DNA of 64,000 nt from Siphonodentalium dalli (Eukaryota; Mollusca; Scaphopoda; Gadilida; Siphonodentaliidae): the NCBI GenBank assembly GCA_032622095.1, contig CP136064.1, forward strand, positions 175,848,247 through 175,912,246, written 5' to 3'. The notes under the pieces were generated by a model. That model was not told the DNA's origin, made no database searches, and saw only the letters and a list, made by a program, of their open reading frames with translations. Below are positions 35,301 through 46,289 of this stretch, piece by piece (within the stretch, counting starts at the first letter, position 1; each line of letters opens with the position of its first letter). The translations under genes and the position numbers were made by a program.

Positions 35301-38300
35301 GCCAATTAATTAATATAGTGTGACATGTTCATCTTTTCAGGACCAAAACAGGTATGGTTGTATGGTCAATGATATAAAAAACCTTACTGGATTTATTCCA
35401 TCAATTAGCGCAAGGCAAACTTTATAGATCAGATCCACTATCAAACAAACTATCAGTTTATTTGTGGCCCCTGATTTTGCATTCAATTGTGATAAAATTA
35501 AAATAATTCATAAAGAATGCACACCAGCCTCACTTTGGGAAAACAATTAATGAAAATCTAGCGATTTTTATTGGTGTACCTACCATCTTCTTCACAATTG
35601 CATTTCTTCCTCATCCATTCCAGTAGATTATTTGCAGAACAAAATGGGTTAAACAACGCCTCCTGGTTATCTGAATTATACAACGACATTATGATGATGA
35701 GAAGCTGAGAAAAACTGTTAAAGGGATGCTGGCTTGAATGTCTTAAAGGGGCATAAGGCACTCGCTGTGGGTAAATGTGAAAATGTTTGTACAAACCATC
35801 ATCACTAAGAAGACATTGATAGACTTTTTTCTTAATTTTTATTATTGATAACTCTCAAGCCTGAGTTTTGTGTGCCTGTCATTTGCAGAATGAGGTCTCC
35901 AGAGGGTGAATTTAGTGATGCTATCCTCCATAGGAGGCTAGCATCACCAAATTCACCCTCTGGGGACTTCATTCTGCATGGCCTCATCTGCTATTGGAGA
36001 AATAGACTCAGATTGAAGTTCCCAAATGGTGAATATTGTGCTGGACACCCATTGGGAACCTTGATTAACCAATGTGTCGTCTGCCAATTTGGGGATATAG
36101 AGAAACTATTCACTAAATAAGAAATAGAATCCATGTCAAGAAGTTTCTATAGAAATTGGATAATAAAGAAATTTCCAGAGAAGATGAGGCCTAAGGAGAA
36201 TGAGGTCCCCAGAGGGTGAATTTAGTGATGCTAGCCCCCTATTCGGGATAACATCACCAAATTCACCCTCTGGGGACCTCATTCAGCAAATGATAGGCAC
36301 ACTAAACTCAGGCTTGACAGCTCCCCATTGACAAGATTTCGCATGTTGAAACCATTGCTATTACTATTACAATGAAAGTCATTTTATCAACAAACATTGC
36401 CAAATGTGATTACAAATAAAATGTTTTAGCTGCAGATCTGTGTTTTCTGGTATATTTTTCATTGCTCTGACATTTTGTAATGTACAGTAATGCCCTAAGT
36501 AATCGACCTCTTAACCACAGCAGAATTATGGGTAACTTTTCAGGATTTAGTCGGAAATACTGCTTGTTGCCATTCATCGGAAAGCTCTCCCCGAGAGCTT
36601 TCCGATGAATGGCAACAAGCCATATTTTCGACTAAATCCTGAAAAGTTACCCATAATTATGCTGTGGTTAAGAGGTTGATTAATTAGAGCATTACTGTAG
36701 TTCTTCATGATTTGTTCAAAATTTGCTCAACCGTTTGTTAATAATATGGCTGACAATGTATACAAAAGTGCTTAACAAGCGATGTCTCATAGAAGATTTA
36801 TCAGTAATAAATATAAGAACAACGTCTATCTATTTTTCCATGTTCTTCTTAGTGACGATGTTTGTATAAACTTTTCTGAGTTTTCACATTTACCCATTGT
36901 GAGTGCCGTATGTCCATTTAAAGGTACTCAATCCGATCAGAGGCTCCCAATACCATCAAGGTACAACAACAACATTTATTCAAAATACGCTTTAGTTATC
37001 AGTTATCGATTTATTGTAACAAAATAATGCTAAGCACTGTCAACTATGGTATCAAATTTCCCAAAACTTGTTATTTATCAACATTTTGTTCAACAAAATA
37101 TGACCGTATCATCACTAAAGTATCACAAAATTTGACTGAATTACCACTTGATTTTAGAGTTATCCATCTTCATCACAATTTTGTCCCATATCCAAAGATT
37201 TGACCACGTGTTTCTGGGCCACATATTATTACACATCTCGAGAAATAACAAACTTCAAAAATCGATATCTGGTCACTCAGAGCTTTGATGGGTGGTGGGT
37301 TCCTCGACTCAAATCAAATATTTTTAACCCCCGAAGCCAAAGAAATATTAATTTAGTAGCGTCTGATCGGATTGAGTACCTTTAATCCTTTCTTTACTAA
37401 ATACTTGTTGATGAGTGGTACCCTTTGGAAATGTTCACATAATAATTATCTGAACATTTCCCACCAATTAATAAGAATCGTTCTGCATTTGTATTGTCTT
37501 TTCATCTATCTGTCATATTTTTCCTGAACATCTCTCCAGATGAATAATAGACTATTCCAATGTATGCTATTTATAACTGATGGGATAATCCATTTAGTGA
37601 AGAAAGGGTTAAAGAGCCACATAATATTCAAGTCCTGGATTATTATGCCCCCAACAATGGAGTAATGCCCTAAATAATCGACTCCTTAACCACAGCAGAA
37701 TTATGGGTAACTTTTCAGGATTTAGACGGAAATATGGCTTGTTGCCATAAATCCTGAAAATACTGCTGTGGTTAAGGAGTCGATTATTCAGGGCATTACT
37801 ATAGTCTTGTAGGACTTGGAAATTTGTGTCTGTATGAACATTTCACATTGTAGCTGGTTCTGGATCATTAGCTTTGGTTGTGCTTTGGCATGGTGATAGC
37901 CCACCTTGGTTGGGGGGGGGGGGGATACCAACTTACTACTGGGTTCATCCATTCATTTTTACAGCCCTTGTTGGATCTCAAATTTTTCACTCAATTATTA
38001 CAGATATTTATGCAATGTAAGTCCAATATCAATTGTCAGAATTAAATGCTATTAATACACTAGCATTAATGGAAGGATATTATTCTAATATGCAGGCGGC
38101 CATGGTTTTGTCCATAGTTTTTTGTCAAGAGTTGTTTATTATTTTCCATCTAACATAGTTAGCATTGTTACTGAAGATAAGTATCAATAGTTTTTTTTTA
38201 TCAGTACATTGTATCTTTGATATATGCCATGCTTGGTGTTGCATTATTTCTCTATAGATTATATATTATTATAGTGTATATAAAATATATATAATTTATG

Positions 38301-41300
38301 TGTGTATAAAACTAGTCACCTTGCACGAAATAATGTAGGAAATTTAAATCAGCTGAAAAATGAATTTTCCACCCCAAGAAATTTCATACTTCTGCCACTT
38401 TGAGGCATAAAATTTCCAAATGATAATTTCATCTGGAAGGGTGCATCTCCATCTCCACCACCACGTCCCAGTTTGACCCTGAATTTATATTTGAAGTCAT
38501 ATATCTGAAGTTGCCTTGTCATGGCCCTGCATGAGTTCAAATATTAATAATGTATGCTAGCCTATATCTGACTGAAATAAAAATATAAAAGGTACTTGTG
38601 AGAATTAACCTGGTGAATGCCCATAAATTCTCAATGAGATAGATATTGATCTTCGGTAAACACAGGTATTAAAGGTTAAACATGCTTCACATTGTAAATT
38701 TGACCAGACCAGTCCTAAACCAATAATCTGACATGCATATTACTTGTTGGAGTGGATCTGCATTAAATACACAGCCCATACTGAAGTACTACCCAAGCCT
38801 TGAAATAGTCTGTCTGTCATTTGCAGAATGAGGCCCCCAGAGGGTGAATTTAGTGATGCTACCCCGCATAGCAGCTAGCATCACCAAATTCACCCTCTGG
38901 GGACCTCATTCTGCTTACACCTCAGCAGAATGAGGTTCCCAGAGGGTGAATTTGGTGATGCGGGGTAGCATCACTAAATTCACCCTCTGGGGATCTCATT
39001 CTGCAAATGACAGACACACTATTTCAAGGCTTGGTACCACCAGACAATTAAAGATGTCTATATCTTCCTAAATATGATTTATACAGTTTCTGGGGTGATA
39101 TGAGTCGAAGACACCTGTCCGGAAATGCTTCTACCAAGTAATATTGATTTTATATCAATATTTTCGTATATTATGCAAAATACAAGTGGGACATTTTTTT
39201 ATACTATTTTTTAGATAGAGTTATCCTGCATACTACGCTCTAAACGATCGTGAGCCTTAAAATGTCCCAAATTGATTTTATGTATTGTATACTATACCAG
39301 AAAATGTGAAATAAATTAAATATTAATTGACAGAAGCATTTCCAGACATGGGTCTTCAATTCATATTTATTATTTTATACTCAGGAAACTATATACAACT
39401 TGTTATAGGAAGAGATAGACCATCTTTAATCAGTGGGTGACTCTGGTCCATGATATAAGACTAGGCATCTTGTAAGGATACAGACCCGACCACCAGTGGT
39501 CCAGTCCAGTAAAGAGGCGGTCCAGTCCGGTCTGGTCAGCTCTTGGTGGTCCGGTATTATGACTGAGTGTGGAGTCTAGTCAATGTTTCTGCTATCCCCC
39601 ACATGCTATGATTGGGTTGAGTGCAAATGCTCCAAGTCTTTCAGCACTCATAACCTTTTGTTCTTAGCATTGCCGACTGACAAATATTCCAGATAGATTG
39701 GTCAATTTCCGAAATGCAGGTATGCGTATCACCATATTGGTATTGGATGAAGTTACATGGAGTTAGATATTGCCAACTATATATAGGCTAGTATATCGCG
39801 ATTCTTTTTTTAATGTAATGTAATGGTTTATTACTCAGACACAATATGTGCAACATTCGCGACATATGTTCAGTACATTGAAATGTAAATGAGGGTTAGT
39901 TAACATGGTATTGATGGTAATTCGCTATCTTGCCTGACATCAATCATTGTCACAGGCAATATGCATATATACCCAAAGTGTCAGTCTGACATCATCATGA
40001 TTGGAAATAGTTATGTGTGCATATTTGCCAAATACATAGTCACTAACTCAAGCATGTGCCAATCAGGGCAATCTTTGAAGTCGGTGGAATCAACAGACAT
40101 ATGAGGTACTCGCTGTCATTTGAATGTATCTCACAAGCTGCTGGTGATCGGACACCAGGTGACCATACATTTGCGACGTGCATTGGCTGGTGATTGGAAC
40201 TGAGGAGTTCCACACCAGTTAACCCCAGTATAGTGCTTATGCTAGGCATATATCTATGTACTCAAGTTCGCGAACCGGTAAGTACTGGACCGCAATGTCC
40301 AGTGCCGGACTTCAGACTGTTTTTTTTTTTGCGATCCAGTCTGCATCCCTAGCATCTTGATTGGATTTTTGTAGCTACCGGTTTCATTGTGGGTGTCAAA
40401 CTGATTTTTCAATTGACCACCCATCCCCCACCCCTCCCAAATGGAACATACCCCAGACCAATTCTCTATTTTGTACTCCCTGTGATTCAAATCGATTTCT
40501 CATTAATTGACATTTATATTTACATGTAATTGTTAACTATGGAAGGTATTTTTGAGAAATGAAATATGTTTGCAGAAATTGAGAGAAGCATTTTACTAAA
40601 AGAAATTAGACTGATTTCACCTTTAACCTAAAACAACATGTTTATTTAGATCATGCCATGAACCTCAACTCTGATTTCCCGGTAGAGATCATACTCCACC
40701 AGTTCAAAACCTGGGAACGTTTTGATGTCCTGACACAAAAGTTTATAAACATAGAATAAACAATACAGGTATTATATTCTTATATATTATATAATACCTG
40801 TTCCTTAATAATGTTTTTTTTTCACAGAAGGTGAAGGTTCCAGCTCTAGATTGTATGTGATTTATTGTGACTTTGTTGAGCCGATTTTGCGTCGCTTCAT
40901 AATAATCATGCAGTAAGTTTTCTGGGGTATAATACATTTTGATAATTCAATTCAGATTTCGATTTACAAAAATCATGAAATCTCGAGAATCGAGATGGGA
41001 TCACCCCTACTGTGAAATAGATAATTAAGGAACAAGTATCAACAAAGAAATATTTCTTTTGCGTTGCATGATTTCCCCAATGCTCTAAAGTTCCCCGTTA
41101 AAACAGATCAGAACATCAAACGTTCCAGGTTTTGAACGGGTGGAATATGATATCGACGGCCGTAGCCAGATTAGAGATTCATGTCATGACCTAATGTTTA
41201 TTACACTCAATATTAGTTGGAAACTAAATTATCAGAAACATTTAACTTATTTGTTTAGTTGCAAATCGATCAACATAAGCATATTATTACAAGCGCTCTT

Positions 41301-42299
41301 TAATATTTAACGTTAATATACTTGACAACGGAAGCTGTTGCCATGGGTTGACACCCGTATATAGTGAGTGCGTGCGTGCGTCCGTCCGGGGAGATATTCT
41401 CAAAACACCGGTTGTCGGATCTGAATGAAATTTGGAATGGATGTTCACTACTGTGCGGGCATTCAACGAGTGTTCAATCGTTTTTTGTTTTGTTTTGTTT
41501 TTTTCAGGATTTTCCGTAGACTTATTCCTCTTTGTTTATCTGGAAATGCTTTTTTTGTCCGTCAAAGCTGATATATATATCCACCACCACTTGACGAATC
41601 TCAACGAAATTTTGTACGGATGTTCACTATCTATGAGGGCAAACAATTGAGTGTTCAGTCGTTTTTTTTTCTTCAAGTTTTACGTTTAAGAGTTTTTTGT
41701 CTTTGTTTGGAAGTGTTTTTTTTTGTCCGTATATCCTGGGACTAATATAGTTATATTAGTCCCAGGTATATCCACCACCGCGGTTGACGGTTATCAATTT
41801 GGTATATGGATGTTCACTATATATACTATGATAACAATCAATTGAGAGTTCAATCGTCGTGTTCATGTTTTCCGTTCTAGAGTTATTTATCTTTGTTTAT
41901 ATGAAAATATTGGGGTTTTTTCTCCTCCGAGTAGATATCTCAATCATACTTTGTCGGATCGAATTTGCCACCGAGTGGGGACCATTTTTGCATGAAACTT
42001 TCCATTTGCAGAAAGCACGCTTTTCAGCGCTATATATATATTGACGAGATTGTTCGGCAATATTCCGCATAATTATATAGACTAGGTAGTTTTTCATAAT
42101 TTAAGCCTATATATCCATCTTCCCAAATTACGTATATATATATATATGAACATAACACGGGTGTTTACACCAGCCAATTACGTTTGACGTATTATATTTC
42201 AACTGCTATACTAATTATTATATTCGAACATTGGTGTCTTTTTGAAAATTACTCACCGCCATATTTCACTCGAATAAATTGTTGATCCGCTAAACTCAT
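29347..42299 (-). CDS. C22orf15/CXorf65-family protein, complete, five exons
   Basis: Exons on the - strand: 42299-42257 (43 bp, ATG at 42299), 35670-35584 (87), 34532-34416 (117), 32974-32900 (75) and 29471-29347 (125, with stop). Every intron has GT...AG borders and splits a codon after its first base, so all phases agree. The sum is 447 bp: 148 residues plus stop. Exon 1 gives MSLADQQFIRVKYG. Exon 2 has NQEALFNPFC and LLEWMRKKCNC. Exon 3 has IIDLVDLDGQVKNL, EYANE and ETYVLIRVE. Exon 4 has YTSLLDNLQEFNPDL. Exon 5 has KLNNMSRP and then a Lys/Arg-rich tail. From memory this order matches the small human proteins C22orf15 and CXorf65, whose start looks ubiquitin-like and whose function is unknown. 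No signal peptide or membrane helix. Introns hold MITEs, a hAT element and a tandem duplication, but no exon is interrupted. Confidence 0.87.
29553..29794. mobile_element. Inverted-repeat MITE holding a family B palindrome
   Basis: Outer ends CCTTTGAGTGCCAGGTCCGA (29555) and the complement CCCCTGGCACTCAAAGGG followed by TTAA at 29791-29794. Inside, at 29596-29665, is one palindrome (CCAATGCATTCTCTTATATA arms) matching those of family B, although the outer ends differ. It lies in the last intron of the C22orf15/CXorf65-like gene, 82 bp upstream of the last exon's acceptor. Confidence 0.75.
29885..29955. repeat. AGAAGTCACTTCTCCCT module
   Basis: GAGAAGTCACTTCTCCCTA and GGGAGAAGTGGACAG face each other. 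The same words occur at the right end of the 3.7-kb hAT element (62885-62960) and around 31495-31520 and 31745-31790. Probably remnants of that family. Confidence 0.5.
30107..31490 (+). mobile_element. Hairpin-headed element, family A, with tail
   Basis: Head GTGTACCCATACCATAGTATG, then CGTCCGTCCGTTCGTC and monomers GATCGGAACCAAATTTGGTA, GTTCAAATATGGGTTTGATC, GGAGTTATGGCCC. The tail GCCAAGGTATGGGTTAAACAT is the inverted head and is followed by the hairpin CCGATTGTGATCGG. The middle contains foreign insertions (about 30650-31300, including a family D-like piece). Confidence 0.75.
31530..31746. mobile_element. MITE family M, full length
   Basis: TACAGTAATGCCC to GGGCATTAATGTA, two arms of about 105 bp. 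It is inserted between GAGAAGT-type modules of the hAT-like remnant. Confidence 0.88.
32022..32234. mobile_element. MITE family M, full length
   Basis: Both arms present, with small deletions near TATTATTATAAATCC in the right arm. TA at both ends. Confidence 0.87.
32449..32735. repeat. Tandem duplication, about 140-bp unit
   Basis: The segment from TTGATAGCTTGGTG to CGACAATCTACAC occurs twice in a row. Shared phrases include CAGAATAAATTCATAAGACT and CATTGCCAAATCCAAATGTG. The second copy has a few extra bases near its start. It lies in intron 4 of the - strand gene. Confidence 0.85.
33062..33240. mobile_element. MITE family M, rearranged
   Basis: Left arm intact. The right arm is replaced in part by a second forward copy of GGATTTAGTCGGAAATATGG; then TTAAGGAGTCGATTAATTAG to ACTGTA closes it. 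TA at both ends. Confidence 0.83.
33663..33768. mobile_element. MITE family M, right arm only
   Basis: GAGAGCTTTCCGATGAATGG to CATTACAGTA. Left arm absent. Confidence 0.85.
34881..35160. mobile_element. Family D MITE
   Basis: Starts CCCTTTCTTTACTAAATGGA and ends ATTTAGTGAAGAAAGAGTTA. The terminal TTAA sites have decayed. Inner part as in the copy at 12762. Confidence 0.65.
35859..36317. mobile_element. Foldback MITE family K, shell 2, long copy
   Basis: Outer ends CAAGCCTGAGTTTTGTGTGC and complement. Two inner foldbacks (AGAATGAGGTCCCCAGAGGG...GCATCACCAAATTCACCCTC) flank a unique centre containing ACCCATTGGGAACC. In intron 1 of the - strand gene. Confidence 0.8.
36483..36699. mobile_element. 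MITE family M, full length (217 bp)
   Basis: TACAGTAATGCCCTAAGTAA to GAGCATTACTGTA, apex GAAAGCTCTCCCCGAGAGC. In intron 1 of the - strand gene. Confidence 0.88.
37382..37612. mobile_element. Family D MITE with TTAA on both sides
   Basis: TTAA 37382-37385 then TCCTTTCTTTACTAAATAC; right end AGTGAAGAAAGGG then TTAA 37609-37612. Inside are TGAACATTTCCCACCAATTA and TTATAACTGATGGGATAATC. Confidence 0.77.
37659..37803. mobile_element. MITE family M, internally deleted (145 bp)
   Basis: Left arm to TTGTTGCCAT, then directly AAATCCTGAAAATACTGCTG and the right terminus. The apex and part of the right arm are missing. Confidence 0.84.
37804..38790. other. Intron sequence, no feature
   Basis: A G run at about 37911-37923. 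Otherwise nothing recognised. Confidence 0.5.
38791..39034. mobile_element. Foldback MITE family K, shell 2
   Basis: Ends CCAAGCCTTGAAATAGTCTG and complement. Two inner foldbacks with CCCAGAGGGTGAATTTAGTG arms meet at TTACACCTCAGCAG. Confidence 0.8.
39048..39429. mobile_element. TTAA-bounded MITE, family H
   Basis: TTAA 39048-39051 and 39426-39429. Ends TTAAAGATGTCTATATCTTC and complement of TTAAAGATGGTCTATCTC. Inner arms CTGTCCGGAAATGCTTCT and AGAAGCATTTCCAGACATG face each other. Copy of the element at 3814-4180. Confidence 0.78.
39465..40359. mobile_element. Non-autonomous hAT-type element with 8-bp target duplication
   Basis: GCATCTTG at 39465-39472 is repeated exactly at 40352-40359. 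The 879 bp between them begin TAAGGATACAGAC and end with the complement of TAGGGATGCAGAC (11 of 13 match). Subterminal regions are rich in GGTCCAGTCC-type words. An 8-bp duplication with short TIRs and a TAGGG-like start fits hAT. It contains a TAATG repeat tract near 39815 and no transposase. Inserted in intron 1 of the C22orf15/CXorf65-like gene. Confidence 0.8.
40360..41320. other. Intron sequence with a possible hAT end
   Basis: GAATCGAGATGGGATCACCCCTA at about 40987-41009 looks like the right end of another hAT-type element, but no partner was found. No exon seen. Confidence 0.4.
41325..42030 (+). mobile_element. Hairpin-headed tandem-repeat element, family E
   Basis: CAACGGAAGCTGTTGCCATGG head, GCGTGCGTCCGTCCGGGG run, then about four monomers with GAATGAAATTTGGAATGGAT, ATGTTCACTA, TTGAGTGTTCA and TTTGTTTATCTGGAAATG. 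An extra palindrome lies at 41733-41769. It ends about 230 bp before the donor of exon 1 of the - strand gene. Confidence 0.65.
41733..41769. repeat. Near-perfect palindrome
   Basis: CTGGGACTAATATA and TATATTAGTCCCAG with a two-base centre. Inserted inside family E monomers. Confidence 0.85.
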
Positions 42300-44840
42300 A
42301 GCTCACTGATTCACATATATACGATCCAGTCCAAATTAACATTCACGTTGATCAAGTCATTCCAGACGCCTGCAACCAAAGAATCTTGTCTGTCAATAAT
42401 AATTATTGTCAACCATCGGGAACTTGCTGTCTCCAATATCTCTTCCGGAAAAATAGTTTATACACTTATGCTGTCTGACCCATCCGCACAGTAGTTCTGT
42501 TTTTTTACTTGACTCTCGTCCTCCTCAACTTGTCACTATTCCTCGTCTGATCAGTTTGTATCCTTGATTTCAAGAATATAAAGCCCAGAAGCAAATATCC
42601 CGTTTCGACAATCGATATTTTCATGGAAATAAAGTAACGGGCTGAAATATTGGACCATAACATGCACTGTCGCCTTTTTGTGTGCACTGTGCAGTGTCAA
42701 ACAATTCTATCAATACGCTCCACACACAGTACAGTGCTTCAACCCGACTTCAATGCTACCGTATTGAGAAAACGTGCACCAGAGAAAAGCCGAAGGCTGT
42801 TTTTAAAGTTCTTTCTTTTGGTTGACCGAGGATCACATTTGAAAGCAAACTTGGCAGTCGTCGATATTTATATCTCTATAAATGTCACAGTCGATACAAA
42901 GAATATTGTTCCAAGCAGACAGGTATGAAATATCTATCGATCAGTGTGTAGAATTGGGCTGGAATGAATTGTGTAAGTATTTCCCCGTCGTTTCTTTAGT
43001 ACTCGGCCATCGGATTTTCGAATCGACGTTGGGCTAAAATTATATGCCTTTGGAAAACCCGTTAGTTTATAGTGAAATGGTGATCATTGTGGATAGTCGA
43101 ATTCAAAATGTGTTTCAGCATGCTCAATAGAAAGTGTTATTACACCATATTTTCAAGTGGTCTTGACAGGTATACGTGCTAATTGAATCATTATGTTCGA
43201 TCATTTTGAGGTCGACGCTCTTTCAACTTTAGTGATACAATGTATGCCACTTAGGCGCCCAACAAAATGTCAACACCCCTTGCTGCGCTAATAAAAGCTG
43301 AGCTGCCAAACACAATTTATATACTTGTTCTAGCATATATACCGTTTGCTTTGTGGTGATTTAATTGCATGCATAGAAAGAGTACCATGCAGCTATAGAG
43401 CGTATACGCATGCATGAGCCGATATGACATTATATCTGGACAACCGCCCTCCATCTCAAATCTTCACAGATAAAACAGTTTAAACGCGAGTTTAAAGAGT
43501 TATTCATGGTTCAAGATCTCCGGTTACAACATATTTGACTTAGATCAAGTCTTCTCGGCCCGCAACAACTTGTGATATAGGTTGGGTTCATGCTATTTTT
43601 TGTTTTTTGTTTATATTTTAGAACGGACTTTCATTCAAAAGACCTACGTACGTATACTATACATGTACACTTGGGGTCCGGGGATTCACGTAAAGCCGTG
43701 AATGTGATTAATCATCTGACATGTCCGAGATTAACCTGTCTTAAAAAATAATTTATCATTTACCGTGGTCTAGAATAAGGTATATATAGTGATGACACGA
43801 TCGTTTAATGTATTGTTTACATGCATTTTCTGATAGCGCGACAAATCAAAATTCTATATATGGAAAACAAGGCATTGTTTACTTATAAATCTCATTGCTT
43901 TGACATTTAACGGACCTCTGATATATGCATGTTTGATATCATCAAGCTTGGGAAAGGCTGTCCTCTATGTTCATATACGCAAAGTTTCCATTTGACCTAT
44001 AATCCGAAGACATACAGACAAGATATAACTCCCGCCCACGATTATGGACGTAAAGTCCGTTATATATAGAAAAGTATAGCGAGATGGGACTATAGGTCAA
44101 AGCAGCATCAACCTAACATATATTCCAAGCTGTTGTGGACCAAGAAGACTTGGTCTACATACAACACTCTAATTTAACACCAGATTCTTCTTTGTTCCGC
44201 TGATGACGAACTATGACATGATATAAACTATAGACCTCTTTATATGTCGGAGAATATAATTTTTTTTATTGAAAAATTAGCAAAAACAATTATTGGTGTC
44301 CCTCTAAATCATCAAAACTATATATATGAAATAAATGGATATAAAATTCCACACAACGAAAAAAAAAAGGAATAGAAAGATTAAAGTTACACCGAAACAA
44401 ACAACGATGACGTTTGCAGCGAAGCGAACGAAGATTTACATTATTGAAGATTTTATTTATGCTTGAAATCTCGTTAGTTTTCCAATTGTAAGAAACGTGC
44501 ATACATTGTACAAACAAAGTATAATATCCAAAACGGAAAATGTGTGTAACAGTAATGATATGCAGTCATTACAATGACACACACCAAATTGCATTGGGAT
44601 CCGAATCCGATAGCACAATCATGTTTAAGATGGAGCCTGCTATTTATTTGGACGGGGAAACAAATCAACGTTGCCAGATAAATAAATAAGAAAAAATTCT
44701 ACAACGGAATGCATGTGCACAGTACGATGTGTACGTATCGCAATGGGACACTTCTTTGAAACGCATCCTGATGGTGAACATCCATACACAATGCCATTAG
44801 GATCCTGCCCATGGCTGAGATAGTGACGGTACATTACAGT
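42300..44840. other. Upstream region of the - strand gene, few repeats
   Basis: The least repetitive stretch of the window, expected to hold the promoter of the C22orf15/CXorf65-like gene. No confident TATA box or initiator can be named. Scattered short open frames (for example 42650-42928) resemble nothing known. Confidence 0.4.
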
Positions 44841-44844
44841 ACAT

Positions 44845-44900
44845 ACCGTATCTTCTAAGACGCGTCTAGGCGGACGGATGGATGGACGGACGTAATCCAG
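44845..44900 (-). mobile_element. Head of a hairpin-headed element, reverse orientation
   Basis: Read on the - strand: GTCCGTCCATCCATCCGTCC next to CTAGACGCGTCTTAG, a small hairpin. This is the head layout of families A-E in reverse. The body continues to an unclear point. Confidence 0.5.
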
Positions 44901-45348
44901 TGTACCCCTTCGAGTTTAGGTATAAAATTAGCATCTGCGAGATGATTTTTATTCGAGGCCGGCAGATATTTTTACCGTGTGTCTATTTTTTATCTTCCAG
45001 ATCCATCCTGTGCCTCGCACCATTCAGCTGGAAGTAATAATGACAATGGCCTTCCGTAGAGATATTAGGGCTATAAATAGAACTCAGACGATGACGTTCT
45101 CATATATTTTTCCCGCCACTCCAGCCGGAGATTTCCCATGACAGCAGGTGCGAGGTTACTTGGAATTCGAGTCAGAACTGGTAATGTGGAATCGTCAATG
45201 TATACGCTACCGCATATATATATATAGGTAAGTAGGACATATCCATACTTTGATGTCTACTCTTCAAGTTAGTATGCAGCGTGTTTACACAATATCGTAG
45301 ACCGGCCTTGACGCAGCCAGCGGATCTACGTTTCTGAGGCTGTGGTTG

Positions 45349-45373
45349 TGGGGGTGGGGGGGGGGGGGGGGGT
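45349..45373. repeat. Poly(G) tract
   Basis: A G run of about 20 interrupted by one T. Length is likely to be unstable or misread. Confidence 0.85.
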
Positions 45374-45479
45374 TAATTTGACAGAGATATCCAATTACGA
45401 ACTGATTTCCAATTGCAAACATATAAAGCAGACCAATAATCTCAGCTCAATAGAAAGTTCATTTCGACCCCCCCTCTTG

Positions 45480-46215
45480 TGTAAAAACTTTTTCCACCCA
45501 TATAAAAATCCCCCTTGGTGCCACCATGGTAAAACACCACGGTAAACCATGGTAAAAAAACCGAGATATTTTGTCCACCCATCGTGGTGTCACCATGGTG
45601 GTTTACCATAGTTTTACCGTGGTGGTAATACCGTGGTGGTTTACCGAGGTGTTACCATCTTGGTAAACCACCATGGTGACACCACGATGGGTGGCCAAAA
45701 TATCTCGGTTTTTTTACCATTGTTTACCATGGTGGTATACTTTGGTTTACCGTGGTGTTACCATGATGGTGTACCGTGGTGTTACTATGGTTTACCGTGG
45801 TGGTATACTGTGGTTTACCGTGGTGTTACCATGATGGTATACTGAGGTTTACCGTGGTGTTACCATGATGGTATACTGTGGTTTACAGTGTGTTACCATG
45901 ATGGTATACTGTGGTGTTACCATGGTTTACCGCGGTGTTACCATGGTGGTATACTGTGGTTTATTGTGGTGTTACCATGATGGTATACTGTGGTTTACCG
46001 TGGTGTTACCATGGTGGTATACTGTGGTTTACCGTGGTGTTACCATGGTGATATACTTTGGTTTACCGTGGTGTTACCATGATGGTATACTGTGGTTTAC
46101 CATGGTGTTACCATGGTGGTATACTGTGGTTTACCATGGTGCTATACTTTGGTTTAACGTGGTGGTTTACACTTGTTAACCATGGTAATTTACTGTGGTT
46201 AACCATGGCAGTTTA
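45480..46215. repeat. CCATGGT palindromic array
   Basis: First a foldback (45541-45745) with arms AAACCGAGATATTTTGTCC and complement. Then about a dozen 34-35 bp tandem units like TTACCGTGGTGTTACCATG plus ATGGTATACTGTGGT. Open frames through it only encode the repeat. The words ACCATGGT and TACCAAGGTA recur in the element at 53744-57240. Confidence 0.8.
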
Positions 46216-46289
46216 CTGCAATATTGCAACATGTTACCATTTCATGAGATTCCATCCACAGCCATGTAAATTATTAAATATTCTGTGGT

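Noticed and set aside
40043-40249. 68-codon open frame on the - strand in the hAT element
   Set aside because: No recognisable domain; too short to be a transposase.
40987-41009. Possible hAT right end ending in CACCCCTA
   Set aside because: No left partner and no 8-bp duplication could be found.
42650-42928. 92-codon open frame upstream of the - strand gene, considered as a divergent gene
   Set aside because: It ends just before CAG/GTATGA, which looks like a donor, but the peptide resembles nothing and no further exons were found.
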